A DNA stretch of 64,000 nucleotides from Amoebophrya sp. A120 (taxonomy: Eukaryota; Sar; Dinophyceae; Syndiniales; Amoebophryaceae). Below the pieces are notes generated by a model. That model was not told where the DNA came from and made no database searches. It worked only from the letters and a program-made list of their open reading frames with translations. Positions 24,154 through 35,789 of this stretch are shown here, one piece after another. Made by a program: the position numbers and the translations under genes. The first letter of the stretch is position 1, and the number at the start of each line of letters is the position of its first letter. The DNA lies in the NCBI GenBank assembly GCA_905178155.1, contig CAJINV010000004.1, forward strand, positions 7,272,548 to 7,336,547, in the 5' to 3' direction.

Positions 24154-27100
24154 CTACCAGTTATGCACCTGCGTGTCCCAGTAAATCCTCTTCGGGTGAT
24201 CGGCCGAGGCCATTTGCATCATGTTCATCAGCACTCCATCGGTTTCCGCCATCCCGTTTGCAATACTCTCGTCGTAGATTTCCCGCTCCAAATTGGTCGC
24301 TTTCAGGAAATAGGGCACGTTGGGGTATGGATTTGTCAGGATCGAAATCGACAAAGTTGAAATAATTTCTCATGCATAAAATGCAAGGCATTAAGTGCCT
24401 CTCTTGCAGGGATGGCAAGCGAGGCCGATTGTGTGCCTGTTTAGGGTTTAGGACAGAGCTGCTAAAGGAGCATGACAAAAGCAGCCCTCTGTGCCCAAAC
24501 AGCATGACAAACTGGAGTTAGACGGTGCCGAAATTTGTCATGCGGCGCTTGATAAGTAGGCCTCCATCTGGTATCGGTTTTACGCATTACAAATCTTTTC
24601 AACTTTGAAGATTTCAATCCTGACACTCCCATATGGGGTCGTACTGGCGTCGCTCCATCGAAATGTCTGCGCCGAACATGCCGTGCCACTATCAAAAGCA
24701 AATATTTCTGGGTCTGGAAGACTGCCAGGTTTGTCATGCATAATTTGCACGACCAGCGATACCTGTAATGCACGACCTCGCATCACAGGTTTTTAGAGGG
24801 GGGCTCCCTGAAGATGCCTATACCGCATGAGAAATACCCTCTCCGCGTAAGTAGCACAAACTGGACTCCTCTTGCTGGTCATGCAATACAGACTGTTTCA
24901 CAATCCAAAGACAGCATCACAAGCTGCATCCTTAGAGACCCAGACATATTTGCCATGCATAGCCACATGTACATGCTCAATTGACACGGCGTCCGCCCCA
25001 TCACATCGATTTTCCGGATCCACTTCCGATTGGGAAACAAATCCAGATAGCTCTCCTCCGTCCGAAAGTGCTCAAACGCGTTGGCGTAAAACTCCAACGG
25101 CCGGTTCTGTATTCGGTCCCTGTGCACGATAAACTGTACACAGCAATACGCGTTCACCTGCCCCGCGACCGGCGACGGGGCGACGGAGGATTGGAAGACC
25201 TTTTTCCACAGTCGCGGCCACTCAAAATCGTCCGCAATATCGCCGCTGTCCTGCTTGCAAAACCGGCTAAAGATCCCCATCTCCTGGATTTTCTGCTCGG
25301 GCTCGCGGTCGGACTTTCTCTTTCTCTGCTCGTTGGACGTGGACACCTGGAGCCGCTTGTCTGTCACTTCCCAGCTGTAGGAGGGTCGTCGTGGGATGAT
25401 ACTTTTGATGTTGGAGGAGGTGGAGGCAACCTTTCTCCTTCTCATGGTTTGTGTTTGCGTTTGCACCGCTCCATGAAATTCAAACTCTTCTTCCTCGTCC
25501 CCGGCAATATAATTTGTAGTACCCTGTGAAGTAGGTCCAGCCCCATGCGCGGCCGCCAACCGCGCCGGGTTCGGATTCACTCTGCTAGTACTTCTACCAG
25601 TCAAGTGCCTGCTCACCGACTCGTAACTCGCGGCGAGCATTTGCTCCTCCTGCGATTTCACGTGTTCCTTGCACTGCTCTTTCAATTTCTCCACCCCCTC
25701 CCCCAGTTTCACGTAGTTGTGTATGCAATGCAAAAGCATCGTGATCGTACTCGTATAAATGCATGACAAATTTCCTCAGTATGAGAAAGTAAATTTGTAA
25801 TGCTGATTTACCATAAGAAAAAAAATTGTAATGCATGATTGCAATACGAGTACGATACATGATTTGCAAAGGATACTGTGCGCCAGATGCGCGAACTTCA
25901 AGTCGTCCACAAACCCCGCGATCGCCGCCAGCATCAGCTCCGTGACCATGTTCAGGTGCGGAATGTGCTCGCCCACGTCGGCGTGCAGGAAGATGGTGTG
26001 CCGCGGCAGCTTGTGGTAATAGAGCAGAATATACCCCAAGTACGCACTGTATGGCGTTCTCAAGTGTTACATTCTCAACTGTTACATGATTTGTAATGCA
26101 AAATCACAATCAGAATCGACACGATCAAGCTGCTTCGCATGACAAATTCTCGAAGAGCCATACAGGCTGATAATCTTTGCCAGATCTGTCATGCAAGAGG
26201 CGCAAGGTGACCCCTTTCACTTTTGCCATTCTTGCATCACAAATCCATGCAACAATTGAGAATGTAACAGTTGAGAACGCCATACACTGCAGTCGTCCGC
26301 CCGTAAAACGTCGTCGACAAAATCCACCGTGAACTCTATGAAAGCCTCAGAATGGAAATTCTCAAAGTGGAAATAATTTGTGATGCATGAAATGCGACAC
26401 CAAAAGGACTGTATTGCAGAGGACGCAATGGAGGCCGACTATCGTGCTTCTACGGGTTCAGAATTGGGCTGCTGATTAGCACGAGAGAAGGGCACACCTT
26501 TGCCCTAACTAGCATGACAGACATGTTTTGAGTGCCCGGGAACTGTGTCATGCGCCGATTAGAAGTGGCGCTTCAACTGGAATCGTTTTTTTGCATTACA
26601 AATCATTTCCACTTTGAGGATTTCCATTCTGAGGCTTTCATAAATTCGCGGAAAAACGGCTTCCAACGGTCGACAAGCCGGGCGCGCTCCTTTTGCTCGC
26701 CCTGGGGAGTAGGTAGTAGTTTGGATGGTGACAGCACTATACAGAATGGACGTTCTACTTCTACGCGCTGCACACAATGAAGTGGTGGCAACATCCAGAT
26801 ACAGTTACAGTTTCATCAGCATGCAAAGTGGATAACCTAAGTAAGTACATATACAACGACCTTCCTGGTTCTGGTCGTAAAGAACGCAAAGAGATGAGAT
26901 CATGACTACTACTTATACCAGTTGCGGGCACTTGTGAAGCACTCGTATGTTGAGCCACTTCCGCACCAGGTCGCTGTGATCCTCGTCCGTGAAGGGCAGT
27001 TTCCAGAACACCGTGAGCCAGTCCAAGTCTTCCTGGCAGTAGCAGATCACCACGTCCACCGGAGCGAAATCCGACCGGATGCTGTATCTCAAATCCATGA

Positions 27101-28550
27101 CCCGCTTCAGGCCCACCCGGATGGGCCACCCGTTGTCAAAATGCGACTGCTATAAAATGCAAAAGTATCCTATCCTATCGTACTCGTATAAATGCATTAC
27201 AAATTAGTCCAGCATTACAAATTAAATTTGTAACGCTGAATTGCCTTGACAAAAAAATTTGTATATGCATATTAAACGCAATTATTACGAGTAAGTACGA
27301 TAATTTTGCACAGGATAACTGCTGAATTCTCCCCAACGCGACCGCCTTCATGAACTGCTCGGAAAACCTATCCTATGGAAAAACGTCCCCGCCTCCCCAT
27401 AGTCAAGATGGGGAATCGGCTAGACAAATCCACAAGCTTTGGCTCTATCGCATGACAAATTTCAACTCGTGGCGCAGTGCTGTTTGAGCTAGTTCAGCAG
27501 CATCAGAGATCTAGTATGTCATGCTGATTGGAGCATGACAAATTTCAAATCACGAGGACCAGAAAATACTTCTCATGGGGATCCGCGTGAGAAACGTTTT
27601 CAGCATGCACATTTGCATTTTATACAATCTATTATGTGGTGGGGCTGGGGACGACGCTTTTCAATACGATAAAACACTCGGTAGCTGTCCTCGAACTTTC
27701 CGTCCATGCGGTAGAACAACATCTCCATCTTCAACAACAGTGCCTGTATCGCCGCCGGCGCGCAAACGCCGGCGACGTGGTGAAAGCTGTTCATGATGTA
27801 GGTCTGGGCTTGCAGCAGCGTCCAGTGCGTCTCGTTCCGGTTGTAATAATTGGCAGTTTCGAATTTGAACTGCTGGTACATGGTGGAGGCGCACGCGAGG
27901 TCTCGTTCCTCCTGCATTTTCTTCTCGTGGGCTTCGATCGCGTAGTGCTTTTGGAGTAGCTGCCGGTCCTCCGGGTCGAGGTGCTTTATGCCCCCTCTGG
28001 TCACGTTCAGCTTCTTCAGTCTGGCGACTTTTTCCAGTTCCTGATTCGTCACGGGCAGCTCCGTGTCGTCGAAGGTGTTGCAACACCTTTGGTGGGTGAA
28101 AAGCCCATCCCAACACGCGCGGTTGCCGTAGGGCCCGTGGTCGCGACAACACGTGTTGTAGGAAAGTTTCGGGTCGTATCCGGGAAAAAACTGCCATCTC
28201 CATCCAATTCCAATTTGTCATGCAGGACATGCAAAAACAAAAACTGCAGTGCTTGTCATGCAAAAAATGGATGGATATGGGTTTTTTCTCCTGGATAGGT
28301 CGTTGGCCCAGCAGTTCGGATCGTTGGCCGAAACGAGGTGCGGGAGGTGGAGGTGGAGCAGGACCAAGTAGGCAACGACAGGCAGAAAACGAAAGTAGAG
28401 ACCAGCAGAAGAGAACCTCATGTGCTGATCATGCAACGAGGAGAGTAGGCTTGGGCGAGGATAGTCGTCGCGGAGATCCTCCACTTCCTGCTTTAGCCGC
28501 GCCCGCTTCGCAGAAAAACGGCGTGCGAACGCGGCCGGCATCTGTGCCAT
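24154..28550 (-). CDS. Type II membrane protein with DUF3431-like (glycosyltransferase-like) domain and CW/CC motifs
   Basis: Start at ATG 28550 (MAQMPAAFARRF), stop TAG at 24156-24154 (DTQVHNW). A basic N-terminus and one hydrophobic span (LPVVAYLVLLHLHLPHLVSA) suggest a signal anchor. Next comes a Cys-rich segment, NCWANDPKLSYNTCC then ACWDGLFTHQRCC, a repeated CW...CC pattern that I recall from algal secretory proteins. The C-terminal part resembles DUF3431: VDVVICYCQEDLDWL, then YYHKLPRHTIFLHADVGEH, then CCVQFIVHRDRIQNRPLEFY. This suggests a Golgi glycosyltransferase-type fold, but substrate and activity are unknown. Eight introners interrupt it: D-4, E-2, A-16, G-2, C-3, A-15, B-8 and G-1. 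At least one ordinary intron lies near 26.8-26.93 kb. Excising the introners restores each conserved block, for example YRVFSEQFMK across E-2 and MWHGMFGADIS across B-8. Confidence 0.72.
24326..24633. mobile_element. Introner G-1
   Basis: Family G, 308 bp, TIR core GTCAGGATCGAAATCGACAA. Perfect TSD TGGGG at 24321-24325 and 24634-24638. Excision joins ERRQYDP to NVPYFLKATN in the DUF3431-like gene. Confidence 0.9.
24690..24961. mobile_element. Introner B-8
   Basis: Family B, 272 bp. Perfect TSD GCCAC at 24685-24689 and 24962-24966. Joins CQLSMYM to WHGMFGADIS in the DUF3431-like gene. Compatible splice pairs include GT-TA and TG-AG but not GT-AG. Confidence 0.9.
25722..25876. mobile_element. 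Introner A-15
   Basis: Family A, plus-type orientation. 4-bp TSD TGTG, left copy ending at 25721 and right copy at 25877-25880. DUF3431-like gene, between FAHLAH and the YVKLGEGVEKLKE exon. Confidence 0.85.
26050..26284. mobile_element. Introner C-3
   Basis: Family C, 235 bp. Perfect TSD CACTG at 26045-26049 and 26285-26289. DUF3431-like gene, joining LRADDC to AYLGYILLYYHKLP. Confidence 0.9.
26337..26642. mobile_element. Introner G-2
   Basis: Family G (GAAAGCCTCAGAATGGAAAT subtype, shared with G-5), 306 bp. TSD with one mismatch: AACTC 26332-26336, AATTC 26643-26647. Joins KPFFREF to TVDFVDDVLRADD in the DUF3431-like gene. Confidence 0.87.
27152..27317. mobile_element. Introner A-16
   Basis: Family A, 166 bp, plus-type orientation. 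Perfect 6-bp TSD ACTGCT at 27146-27151 and 27318-27323. Joins ALGRIQQ to SHFDNGWPIRVG in the DUF3431-like gene. No GT-AG pair restores the frame. Confidence 0.9.
27368..27670. mobile_element. Introner E-2
   Basis: Family E, 303 bp. Perfect TSD AAAAC at 27363-27367 and 27671-27675. Because the target begins GT on the minus strand and follows element GATAG, a canonical GT-AG is available. Joins DSYRVF to SEQFMKAV. Confidence 0.88.
28177..28297. mobile_element. Introner D-4
   Basis: Family D, 121 bp. Perfect TSD GGTCG at 28172-28176 and 28298-28302. Joins NCWAND to PKLSYNTCC in the DUF3431-like gene. There is no GT near the donor side, so splicing must be non-canonical. Confidence 0.9.
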
Positions 28551-29149
28551 GGCTGGACGGGAGCGGTACACCGACGCAAAGCGAAACACAGCTGCACGCC
28601 CCCACACGACTTCTGTTCCTAGAAGAAACAAACGCAACCTTCATTGTGGAACATCGGCTCGAAGACAGATATTAGAAAACGAGATGACCGATGCTGCCAC
28701 AACACCAAGAACAACAACATGCTTTCTTATCTAATTGCAAATATTAATATCCCTGCTCAGTCTGGGTGGCACCTGCTTCATGGATGGCCAGGTTCAGGAT
28801 GCACGAAAATGAAGGATCAGGGCGAAGCCCCTACGACTTTTTGTTAAGCCACACAGACGCAAAACCCAGAAATTCATGAGCGCCAAATCTTCTCATACAT
28901 TTTTTCTTCATGCTTTGAAAGTATTAAGCCGCCGTTGAATATAGATACACGTTTTAGTACACTCGGCAGGAACTACTTACTGGGAACAAGCAAGACCACG
29001 CACCGCCCCATCCGATTGCCCGTCTGCGGCCCTCGTGGTCGCCAACGCTATCACAAACACTGTCTGCAATATTTTTTCCAACGACCGACAGTCGAAGTTT
29101 CGTTTTCATTGACCGGGGGCCACACTCACAACGTGCGAGCCCAACGTAA
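28551..29149. other. Spacer upstream of the DUF3431-like gene
   Basis: About 600 bp of ordinary composition leading into the GC-rich island. No introner or RNA gene was recognised. Confidence 0.45.
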
Positions 29150-30560
29150 ATAGATGCCAAATTATGGCGGCGGCAACAATCAAGCCATGCATCGACGGAA
29201 GCTTGCTGCAGGCTGGCGAAGCCGACACCCGGCTCGCTTGCTGCGGTGCGCCGGGAAGCACACGGCGAGCGGAGACGCTAGCAACGCACTGCATGCAGGC
29301 CGAGAAATTCGGCACCGCCCCCCCCCTATGTCGCTCGCCGGCTGCAAACCTATCGCGGCCCCGCCAATGACGCGCCCGGCTTCCGCGCCATCTGCAAGCG
29401 CCATGCGGTCGCTCGGTCGCCACGCGGGCGGAGGGGCGGCGCGGGGGCGCAACCTCCCTGGTGACAGGCGCAAGCCGCGGGCGGGCGAATCAAAAGGCCC
29501 GGCGACCGCGGCGGGCCGCCCGCACGAAGGCCAATCGCTCGCCCGGCGCCAACAAAGAGGCCGGCGGGCGCCAGATAGGGCCGGCGACGAAATCGGGCCC
29601 CCGCCGGGCCGGGGTGACCCCAGAGAATTAGCAACAAGAGGGGGCGGCGGCCCTGCTAGCGCTTCGCGCCATAAGCGGGCAACGCGCGCGCCACCGGGCC
29701 GGTAGTCTCTTTTCGCGTTCACGGATTCGCCCCCTTGATTTCCTTCCCTTCACCACCGGGGCCCTGCGCCCCCGCCCGCGCGATGGATGGACAGGCGGGC
29801 CCCGCAGGCGCGCCATTGAATGCAGTTCGTTGCTGCCACGCTCGCACCCAGGGGCCGGGCGACGGCCCCCCTGCTTTCTAGTAGCCACAAACCGTCGGAG
29901 CCTCGACCCCCAAGCAGATTTTTGCTTGGGGCTTGCGACTTCCCACAACTGCGCGCGCCAGCTTATGTGCTCCGAGCTCCAGCCCCGCGGCCGGCCGGCC
30001 GCTGCCCAAGTACGTCGACACCGCAGGCGGCCGGCAGCCAAGGGAGACTGGCACGCGCGCCGGGCGGTCCATCCATCGAAACCAGGGGGCCGCCGTTCCC
30101 TCCCTGCTTTCCTTCGCGCCGAGTGACGGGCGGCCGCCCCAACCAAAGCGCCCAGCCGCTCCAAAGAAAAACGAGCGCGCAGGAGGTGCGCGAAGTTCTA
30201 GGGCCGGCCCGGGCAGGCGCGGCCCGAAGCCTGCGCGCTGGAGTTCGAACCACAGGGCGGCCCACCGTTTTCGGCTTCCAGAATTCCACTGCTGCAGGGA
30301 TTCAGGCCCATGCTTCTATTTGAAAAGCCCCGCCCCAGCTTGGCGGGGCATCGAGCGGCGGGCCCTTCCTGCTCGTCGATTCCGCTGCAGGTGCGCTGGG
30401 GTGCTGACTGCGCAGCGGCGCGCCCTTCCCCTTGCCAATGAGCAGCGCGCCCCCTTCGGCGTTCTCGTCGGCGCTGCCACGCGCCTCGTCGTCGCATAGG
30501 ACGCCGCCCGGCGGCTCCGGCAGCATTCCAGCGCCCGCCATCGCTTGCATTCCACCGGCT
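29150..30560. other. GC-rich island without recognisable genes
   Basis: About 1.4 kb of much higher GC content than the rest of the window, with abrupt edges. Long open frames run on both strands, as expected from GC richness alone. The translations are Arg/Ala/Gly/Pro-rich with no motif I know. No introner or A/T tract lies in it. It could be foreign DNA, a chimeric join, or a repeat with other copies elsewhere. Confidence 0.5.
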
Positions 30561-30943
30561 AGCAGCTAGCTGGCGCCGGTCTTCGACATCAAACCAGGAT
30601 CAATGTCGCCGATTCAAGGCATAATAAGTAGCAAGATCTTGTCGTTTTTTCTGCTCTGGTGGAACTTCAAAGAACAGGTTTGATCGGCACTGTGATTCCC
30701 ATTGTAACGCAACCGGAATCGTTCCCGGCAGCTGATACATTAGCTCGCAATTTACTCAGCTTCAATTTGTTATTCTTCTTGCACTTGCACAACGCAGACC
30801 TTACCATCAATAGGTAAAATGACGTCGGGAAAAAGTCCATGAGAAAGTAGTGCAAACAAGCTTTCGTCTACTCGATCCAACGCGTTGCGAGGACAACAAA
30901 AGCTACTGAGAAGACAAGGCTCCTCGTCCTCGTCTCAGAACGC

Positions 30944-33900
30944 TCACACACAGCACCTCCTGAAGGTTTTAATCTTCAAGATGCACTCCCGGAGCGTGAC
31001 CAAGGTGTTGTCTAGGTTCTTCATCTCCCGCTCTAACTCGTCTTTTCGCAGCGCCGCCTGCGTCCTGGACTCTTCGTCCAACACAATTTCGTGCATGTCG
31101 GCCTCGAGCCGCCGCAGCATCGGCAGCTGGTAGAACGAAACCGCGAACAGTTCGAGCTCATCTGCCATGAAGGAACGGACAAAGGCAAAAGTCGTCACGA
31201 GGATGGAAGTCACCTTCTCAACCACTTCCGAACCGGCCAGTTGGTTGTCCTGTAGAAGGAGAATACGGTAGTTTTGATCGTGGAACATTTCTCGTTGTTG
31301 CAATTCGAATTTTGTTTGTAATAGCAATAGGGAACAATGGCTATAGCATAGCATGCCTATCGAGAAAAAACAAAAAGTTCATTCCGATGATCCTGTTCCT
31401 GACGCTGACCAAGTTGAAAGCGATAATACAACCTCAAAAGCCAAAGTACAAGAAGTACTAAGAATTCTATACCGGTATGCTCGCTACCAAGTGCTTCAAG
31501 TACATGTCCAGCTTTCCTCGGTCCGAGAATTCTCTTCGTATCCTGTGAATCGTATCCGCCTTCGTAGGAATCATCATATCCCCCAGGTCGTCTTCCTTGC
31601 TTATCCCGGGCATCGAGGAGCCTTTTAGCATCACTGACGGCTTTTGCAGCATACCTGAGAAAATGTTTGACAAATTATAACGTGAAATTCCGCATGACAG
31701 AAGCTGCGAGGAAGTGTCGTGCGAATGCAAAACATCATCAATGAAGCGATTGAAGTTGTACTTCAACTTTCTGAAATGAAGTTCAATACTGTCGATCGTC
31801 CTGGTAACGAGCGAATGGAACATGGTAGAATGTCGTTCCACCGCGGCATCGTACCGATCGAAAATCAATTTCTTCACGGTCGGATTGCCGTCGATCAGTT
31901 GCGCCTTTTCGAACAGCAATTTGCTGTACAAGTGCCCGTCGCAGCTGTTCTTTACCCCGAGCATGAACTCCAACACCGCCTCCTTTTGCAGGCCGAAAAA
32001 CCACTTCAACCGCTCCGCCACGTAGTTCGTGGCCCTCTTCGTCCGCATCGGGCCGTGCATCCGCATCAGCTTCACGATGGAATCGATCCACGCGATTTCG
32101 GTTGTCCCGACACCCCGGGATTGGATGATTTCCCGCTCGGTTATCGGAGCGTCAGGTTTGAAATTGACAAAGTTGAAATGGTTTGCCATGCATAAAATGC
32201 AAGGCATGAAATTCCTGTCTTGCCGGGATGGCAAGTGAGGCCGAGTGTCAGCCCGTTTCGGGTTTGAAATAGAGCTGCTAAAGTAGCATCACAAAAGCAG
32301 TCGTCTGTGCCCAAACAGCATGACAAATTGGATTCCGGTGCTCGGGAAATTTGTCAGGCACCGCTTGACAATTGGGCTTCCAACACAACTGGTATCGATT
32401 TTATGCATCACAAACTATTTCATTTTCAACTTTGACGATTTCAATCCTGAGTGACGCTTCCATATCGGTCACGTTGTGCTGAATGTCTAAAAAGCGGAAA
32501 TAGACCTCAATCTCGTACAGCAAGCGCATGAACTGCGCACCCCCGTTGATTTCCGCCGCGAATCCGGGGCAGCGGCCTGTGGATCCAAGGTAGTCGATGT
32601 ACTCGTTTAAATCTGCGAAGTCGTCGGACGGGATGCAATCGTATTCGCTTGGGACGTTCCCCTGCAGTTTGGACCACTTTTCAAACTGGATGAGCTCCTC
32701 TGCCAACGTCATCCTTCCCACGTGGGAATGCAGGGATCCGTGCATGATGTCGCACAGGGCCCGCGCGTAGGTCGCGCCCGTGCCGCGGATGATTTTTAAA
32801 AAATCATCTGAATTGGAGGTTTGCAACTCCCGGGCCAAAACCGCCCGCGCCTCATCGACCTCCTGCTCGCGCTGCTCAAGGAGGTCGAGTATGCCGGTGA
32901 TTTCGCTAGAAAACCGCTTCTCGATGATGTTCTCGAGGGAATGGGCCATATTCTCGAATCCACAGTAGCGGTGAAGCTCGGGCTTGAGGCCAAGTTCCTC
33001 GATACAGGTGGAGAGATCTGATGATGTTGTTGGTTTACTGTGAAGAAGACATCAGCAGCAGTTGTAAGAACCATCTTCACAATTTATTACTACGTACTCA
33101 ACATGGACCACGATCGCAACTGTCATGAAGAAAAGTGGATACGTATCAAAAAAATAGACTCGTCCTTTAGCAGTAGTAAAGCGCGGCAATAGCAAATAAA
33201 TTTAAGTACCTCTTTCGCACGACTGTGTCCTCAGTTTCAAAAAATCCGGTCGTTTCGAGGGCGATCCATCCTCCGGCCAAAATGGCAGCGACAGCGCGAA
33301 CTTCGGCATGGCTTTCGGGAGATCCCCGAACCCCTCAAACCACGTCGAGACGTTCAAGGGCGAGAGATCCGGATAAAACTTGTCCAATTTCGTCCTGATC
33401 AGAATCGTCCGTTCGAAGTGCGGATCCACTTTTTTGCACCTGCCCAACGTCTTCAAGTTCGCTGCATCCCCCGCGGGCTCGACGCAGAGCATGATGGACC
33501 TTTGGTCGGTCATGAAACCGGTCACGAGTCTGTCAATTTTGTCCGCCAAAACCTGTTTCTCCGCGTTGTCGGAGAATTCCCGGAACCCCGGGAGGTCCAC
33601 CACCTGCATTTCTACGCAGTCGGGGGATTCCAACCGGACGTACACCGGGTCGGACGACACATCGTTGCCCAACTCCTCGTGCGCAGCCGCGATGCGCGAC
33701 TGCATTTCCGGTAATTGCAGTCGTATCCACCCGGTGGAGGGTCCGGTGGAGTTTCTCCCGCTCGCCGCAGCCTCCACGGACGCCCGTTGCGACCGCGCGG
33801 ACCTGGAGAAGTACCACCGCGGGCCTTCCTTTTCCAGCGTTTTGTCACAGCGAAAGTCCACGACGGTGGGCCGGCGAGAGCCGAGGGTGCCACAGACGAA

Positions 33901-34623
33901 GTTGAAGCTCGCGCCGGCGAGGGCTTCGATGAGCCGGGATTTCCCGGCGGACTGGCCCCCGCAGATGACAAATTGGGTGATATCCTGAGCAAAAACATCC
34001 CTGTCATGCAGATTTGCAAGAACAGCAGGAGCATTTGTAGTGCGCATCCGCATGAGAGGCATTTTCAATCCTGTTTTGGAACTTGTAATGCTGTAAACAG
34101 GATAAGAAATTGAATTTGCTATGTGACTCTCCTTGCTAGACCGCGCTACACTCCAGCCTGCAACTTGTCATGCGTGACTCCCAAAACTTTCAAGTTTGTG
34201 TTGCAAAATCACCATCTTGACTCTGGGGCGGGGCCGTTTTTGCTCAGGATAGGTGAGCGGCATCTGCTCCCCGGAAAAACCCTCGACTTGGCTTAGTTTC
34301 AGCTTGATGTCGGAGATGAGATTCAGCAGCCTCCGTCGGTTGTTGTCCTTCGCATCCTTTGCGCTAGAAGTTGTAGTTCCCGCAAGAACTCCACCTCCGG
34401 GCCCGCGGCTGCTGGAGGCTCTGGCGGTAGGGCCGGGTTGCACGCCGCTGTGGTTGAGATTTTTTGATGTACCAGCGGAAGTGGCGGTGCCGGTGGAGGG
34501 AGTGGTGGATGTTGCGGGAAAATCATCATCGTGCTTCTCCTTCCCGGGTGAGACCTCAACCTGCGCGTCGAGTGACTCGCGAGCGGGCGGAGCGAACTTT
34601 TTGGGAACTTGTTTGGAGGACAT
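30944..34623 (-). CDS. Dynamin-family large GTPase
   Basis: Dynamins polymerise on membranes and use GTP hydrolysis for fission. ATG 34623 starts a disordered Ser/Thr/Gly-rich leader (MSSKQVPKKFAPPARES). The GTPase domain follows with G1 GGQSAGKS, G3 VVDLPG and G4 RTKLDK, plus the dynamin block VYVRLESPDCVEMQVVDLPG. Middle/stalk exons (DLSTCIEELGLKPELHRYCG, then EREIIQSRGVGTTEIAW) lead to a C-terminal GED-like helix (AGSEVVEKVTSILVTTFAFV) ending KTFRRCCV at TGA 30946-30944. The length of about 900 residues suits the family. I see no PH or Pro-rich tail, so it is closer to dynamin-related proteins. Two introners (E-3 just before the P-loop, and G-3) and two ordinary GT-AG introns interrupt it. 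One ordinary intron joins RTQSCER to DLSTC near 33.02-33.2 kb; the other joins YLKHL to DNQLAG at about 31.25-31.49 kb. Confidence 0.88.
32142..32464. mobile_element. Introner G-3
   Basis: Family G, 323 bp. Perfect TSD TCGGT at 32137-32141 and 32465-32469. Joins DIQHNVT to EREIIQSRGVG in the dynamin gene. Confidence 0.9.
33981..34251. mobile_element. Introner E-3, next to the dynamin P-loop
   Basis: Family E, 271 bp. Perfect TSD GGTGA at 33976-33980 and 34252-34256. Excision joins GEQMPLT to QFVICGGQSAGKS, restoring the conserved dynamin G1 region. No GT lies near the donor side. Confidence 0.92.
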
Positions 34624-35222
34624 GGTGGATGGGTATACTTAATAACGCAGTTAGGGTAAAAATGTCGCGCCCGTGGTAGCAAGAGTCGACTCAAGTACGA
34701 ACTAGAAATATTCTTGACCAAGCGCGACAAGGCACCTGCTTCTGCAGCTGTGCCGCGTGGCCGCGTTAGAAGTTTACTGTAATACTTCTTCGGGTATCAA
34801 TCTATGAATATGATAGGGTGGGAAGATAACAACGACGAGGACCTGATTTTTGAAAGCGAGAATTGTAACTTCGCTTCTGGTTCTGTTGCTGATTTCTGAT
34901 CTGCAATAAAGCAAAACGAAAGGACCAAGGAACGTAGTGCCGGGCCGACAGAAACAAACCTCAAAACCGAAGCAAGATGAATTTCCAATTCAGATGAAGG
35001 AGCAGAAACTCGCGGTCAGAACAGACGGGTTTTATTTCAGTTGTCCTCTTCTGCGTGGTGCTTTACCGAGATTTCCTGGGTGAGTCAGAGACAGAACAAT
35101 GTCAACACTTTATACAGCTCTCAGGATGTCATCAAAATTTTCAGTCGTTGTGTATTATCCAACCTACTTCTACTGAGTATTTGAAGAAACTTGAACTTCC
35201 ACAGCGAAAATCCATTCACCTA
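34624..35222. other. Spacer between two genes
   Basis: About 600 bp without a supported gene or introner. It holds the upstream region of the dynamin gene and the 3' region of the repeat protein. Confidence 0.5.
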
Positions 35223-35789
35223 TCACTCCCCTCCAAAGAGGCCTTCCATGGCTGCTCCCACAACTGCATCTCCAGCAGCAAACCCAGCGCCGAGCCCCGC
35301 TCCTTCAACTAACGCGTTCATAAAGCCGCCGCCGGGGCTCGGCTGCGGTGCCGGGGCGGTCATCTGCGGCGGTGCCGGGGCGGTCATCTGCGGCGGTGCC
35401 GGGGCGGTCATCTGCGGCGGAGCCGGGGCAGTCATCTGCTGCGGTGCCGGGGCGGTCGTCTGCTGCGGAGCCGGGGCGGTCGTGTGCTGCGGTGCTGGGG
35501 CGGGTGGTTGTCCTCCGCTGCCAGAGACGACCTGCGGGGCCTCAGGAGCGCGCGGCTCCCGCCGCCTCCGTCTGTCATCCTCGCTCCGACGCCTCCGTCT
35601 CCCATCGTCTCTCCGCCGCCTCTTTTCATCGCGTCTCCGTTTCCGCCGTCTCCTCTCGTCTGTGGTTGATGTTTTCGTCCTGCTCAGGTGGGCGCGAGTT
35701 CCCCGGAGCGCGGTTTTAGTCCTCTGGGTCGCCTTTTCGTCAATCACGACCGAATGTGGAATGGCACAGCCCCCCCTTGTTTCCCCCAT
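35223..35789 (-). CDS. Small repeat protein with RS/RR-rich and APAPPQMT repeats
   Basis: Single exon, 188 residues. ATG 35789 has an in-frame stop just upstream; TGA is at 35225-35223. Three zones follow: a short N-terminus, a strongly basic Arg-rich zone (RRRRKRRRDEKRRRRDDGRR), and about seven tandem eight-residue repeats of the APAPPQMT type. The C-terminus is Gly/Ala-rich (GAGLGAGFAAGDAVVGAAME, then GLFGGE). That end recalls the glycine-rich helix of CHCHD2/10-like proteins, but no CX9C cysteines are present, so I do not assign that family. Function unknown. No introner. Confidence 0.6.
   Translation of the reverse strand: MGETRGGCAIPHSVVIDEKATQRTKTALRGTRAHLSRTKTSTTDERRRRKRRRDEKRRRRDDGRRRRRSEDDRRRRREPRAPEAPQVVSGSGGQPPAPAPQHTTAPAPQQTTAPAPQQMTAPAPPQMTAPAPPQMTAPAPPQMTAPAPQPSPGGGFMNALVEGAGLGAGFAAGDAVVGAAMEGLFGGE
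35345..35510. repeat. Tandem 24-bp repeat
   Basis: About seven imperfect copies of a 24-bp unit containing GGTGCCGGGGCGGTCATCTG. On the minus strand they encode the APAPPQMT/APAPQQTT repeats of the small repeat protein. The phase is a multiple of three. Confidence 0.9.

Noticed and set aside
29154-30550. Overlapping long frames on both strands of the GC-rich island
   Set aside because: High GC content removes stop codons in all frames. The translations are Arg/Ala/Pro-rich with no motif, so no gene is called.
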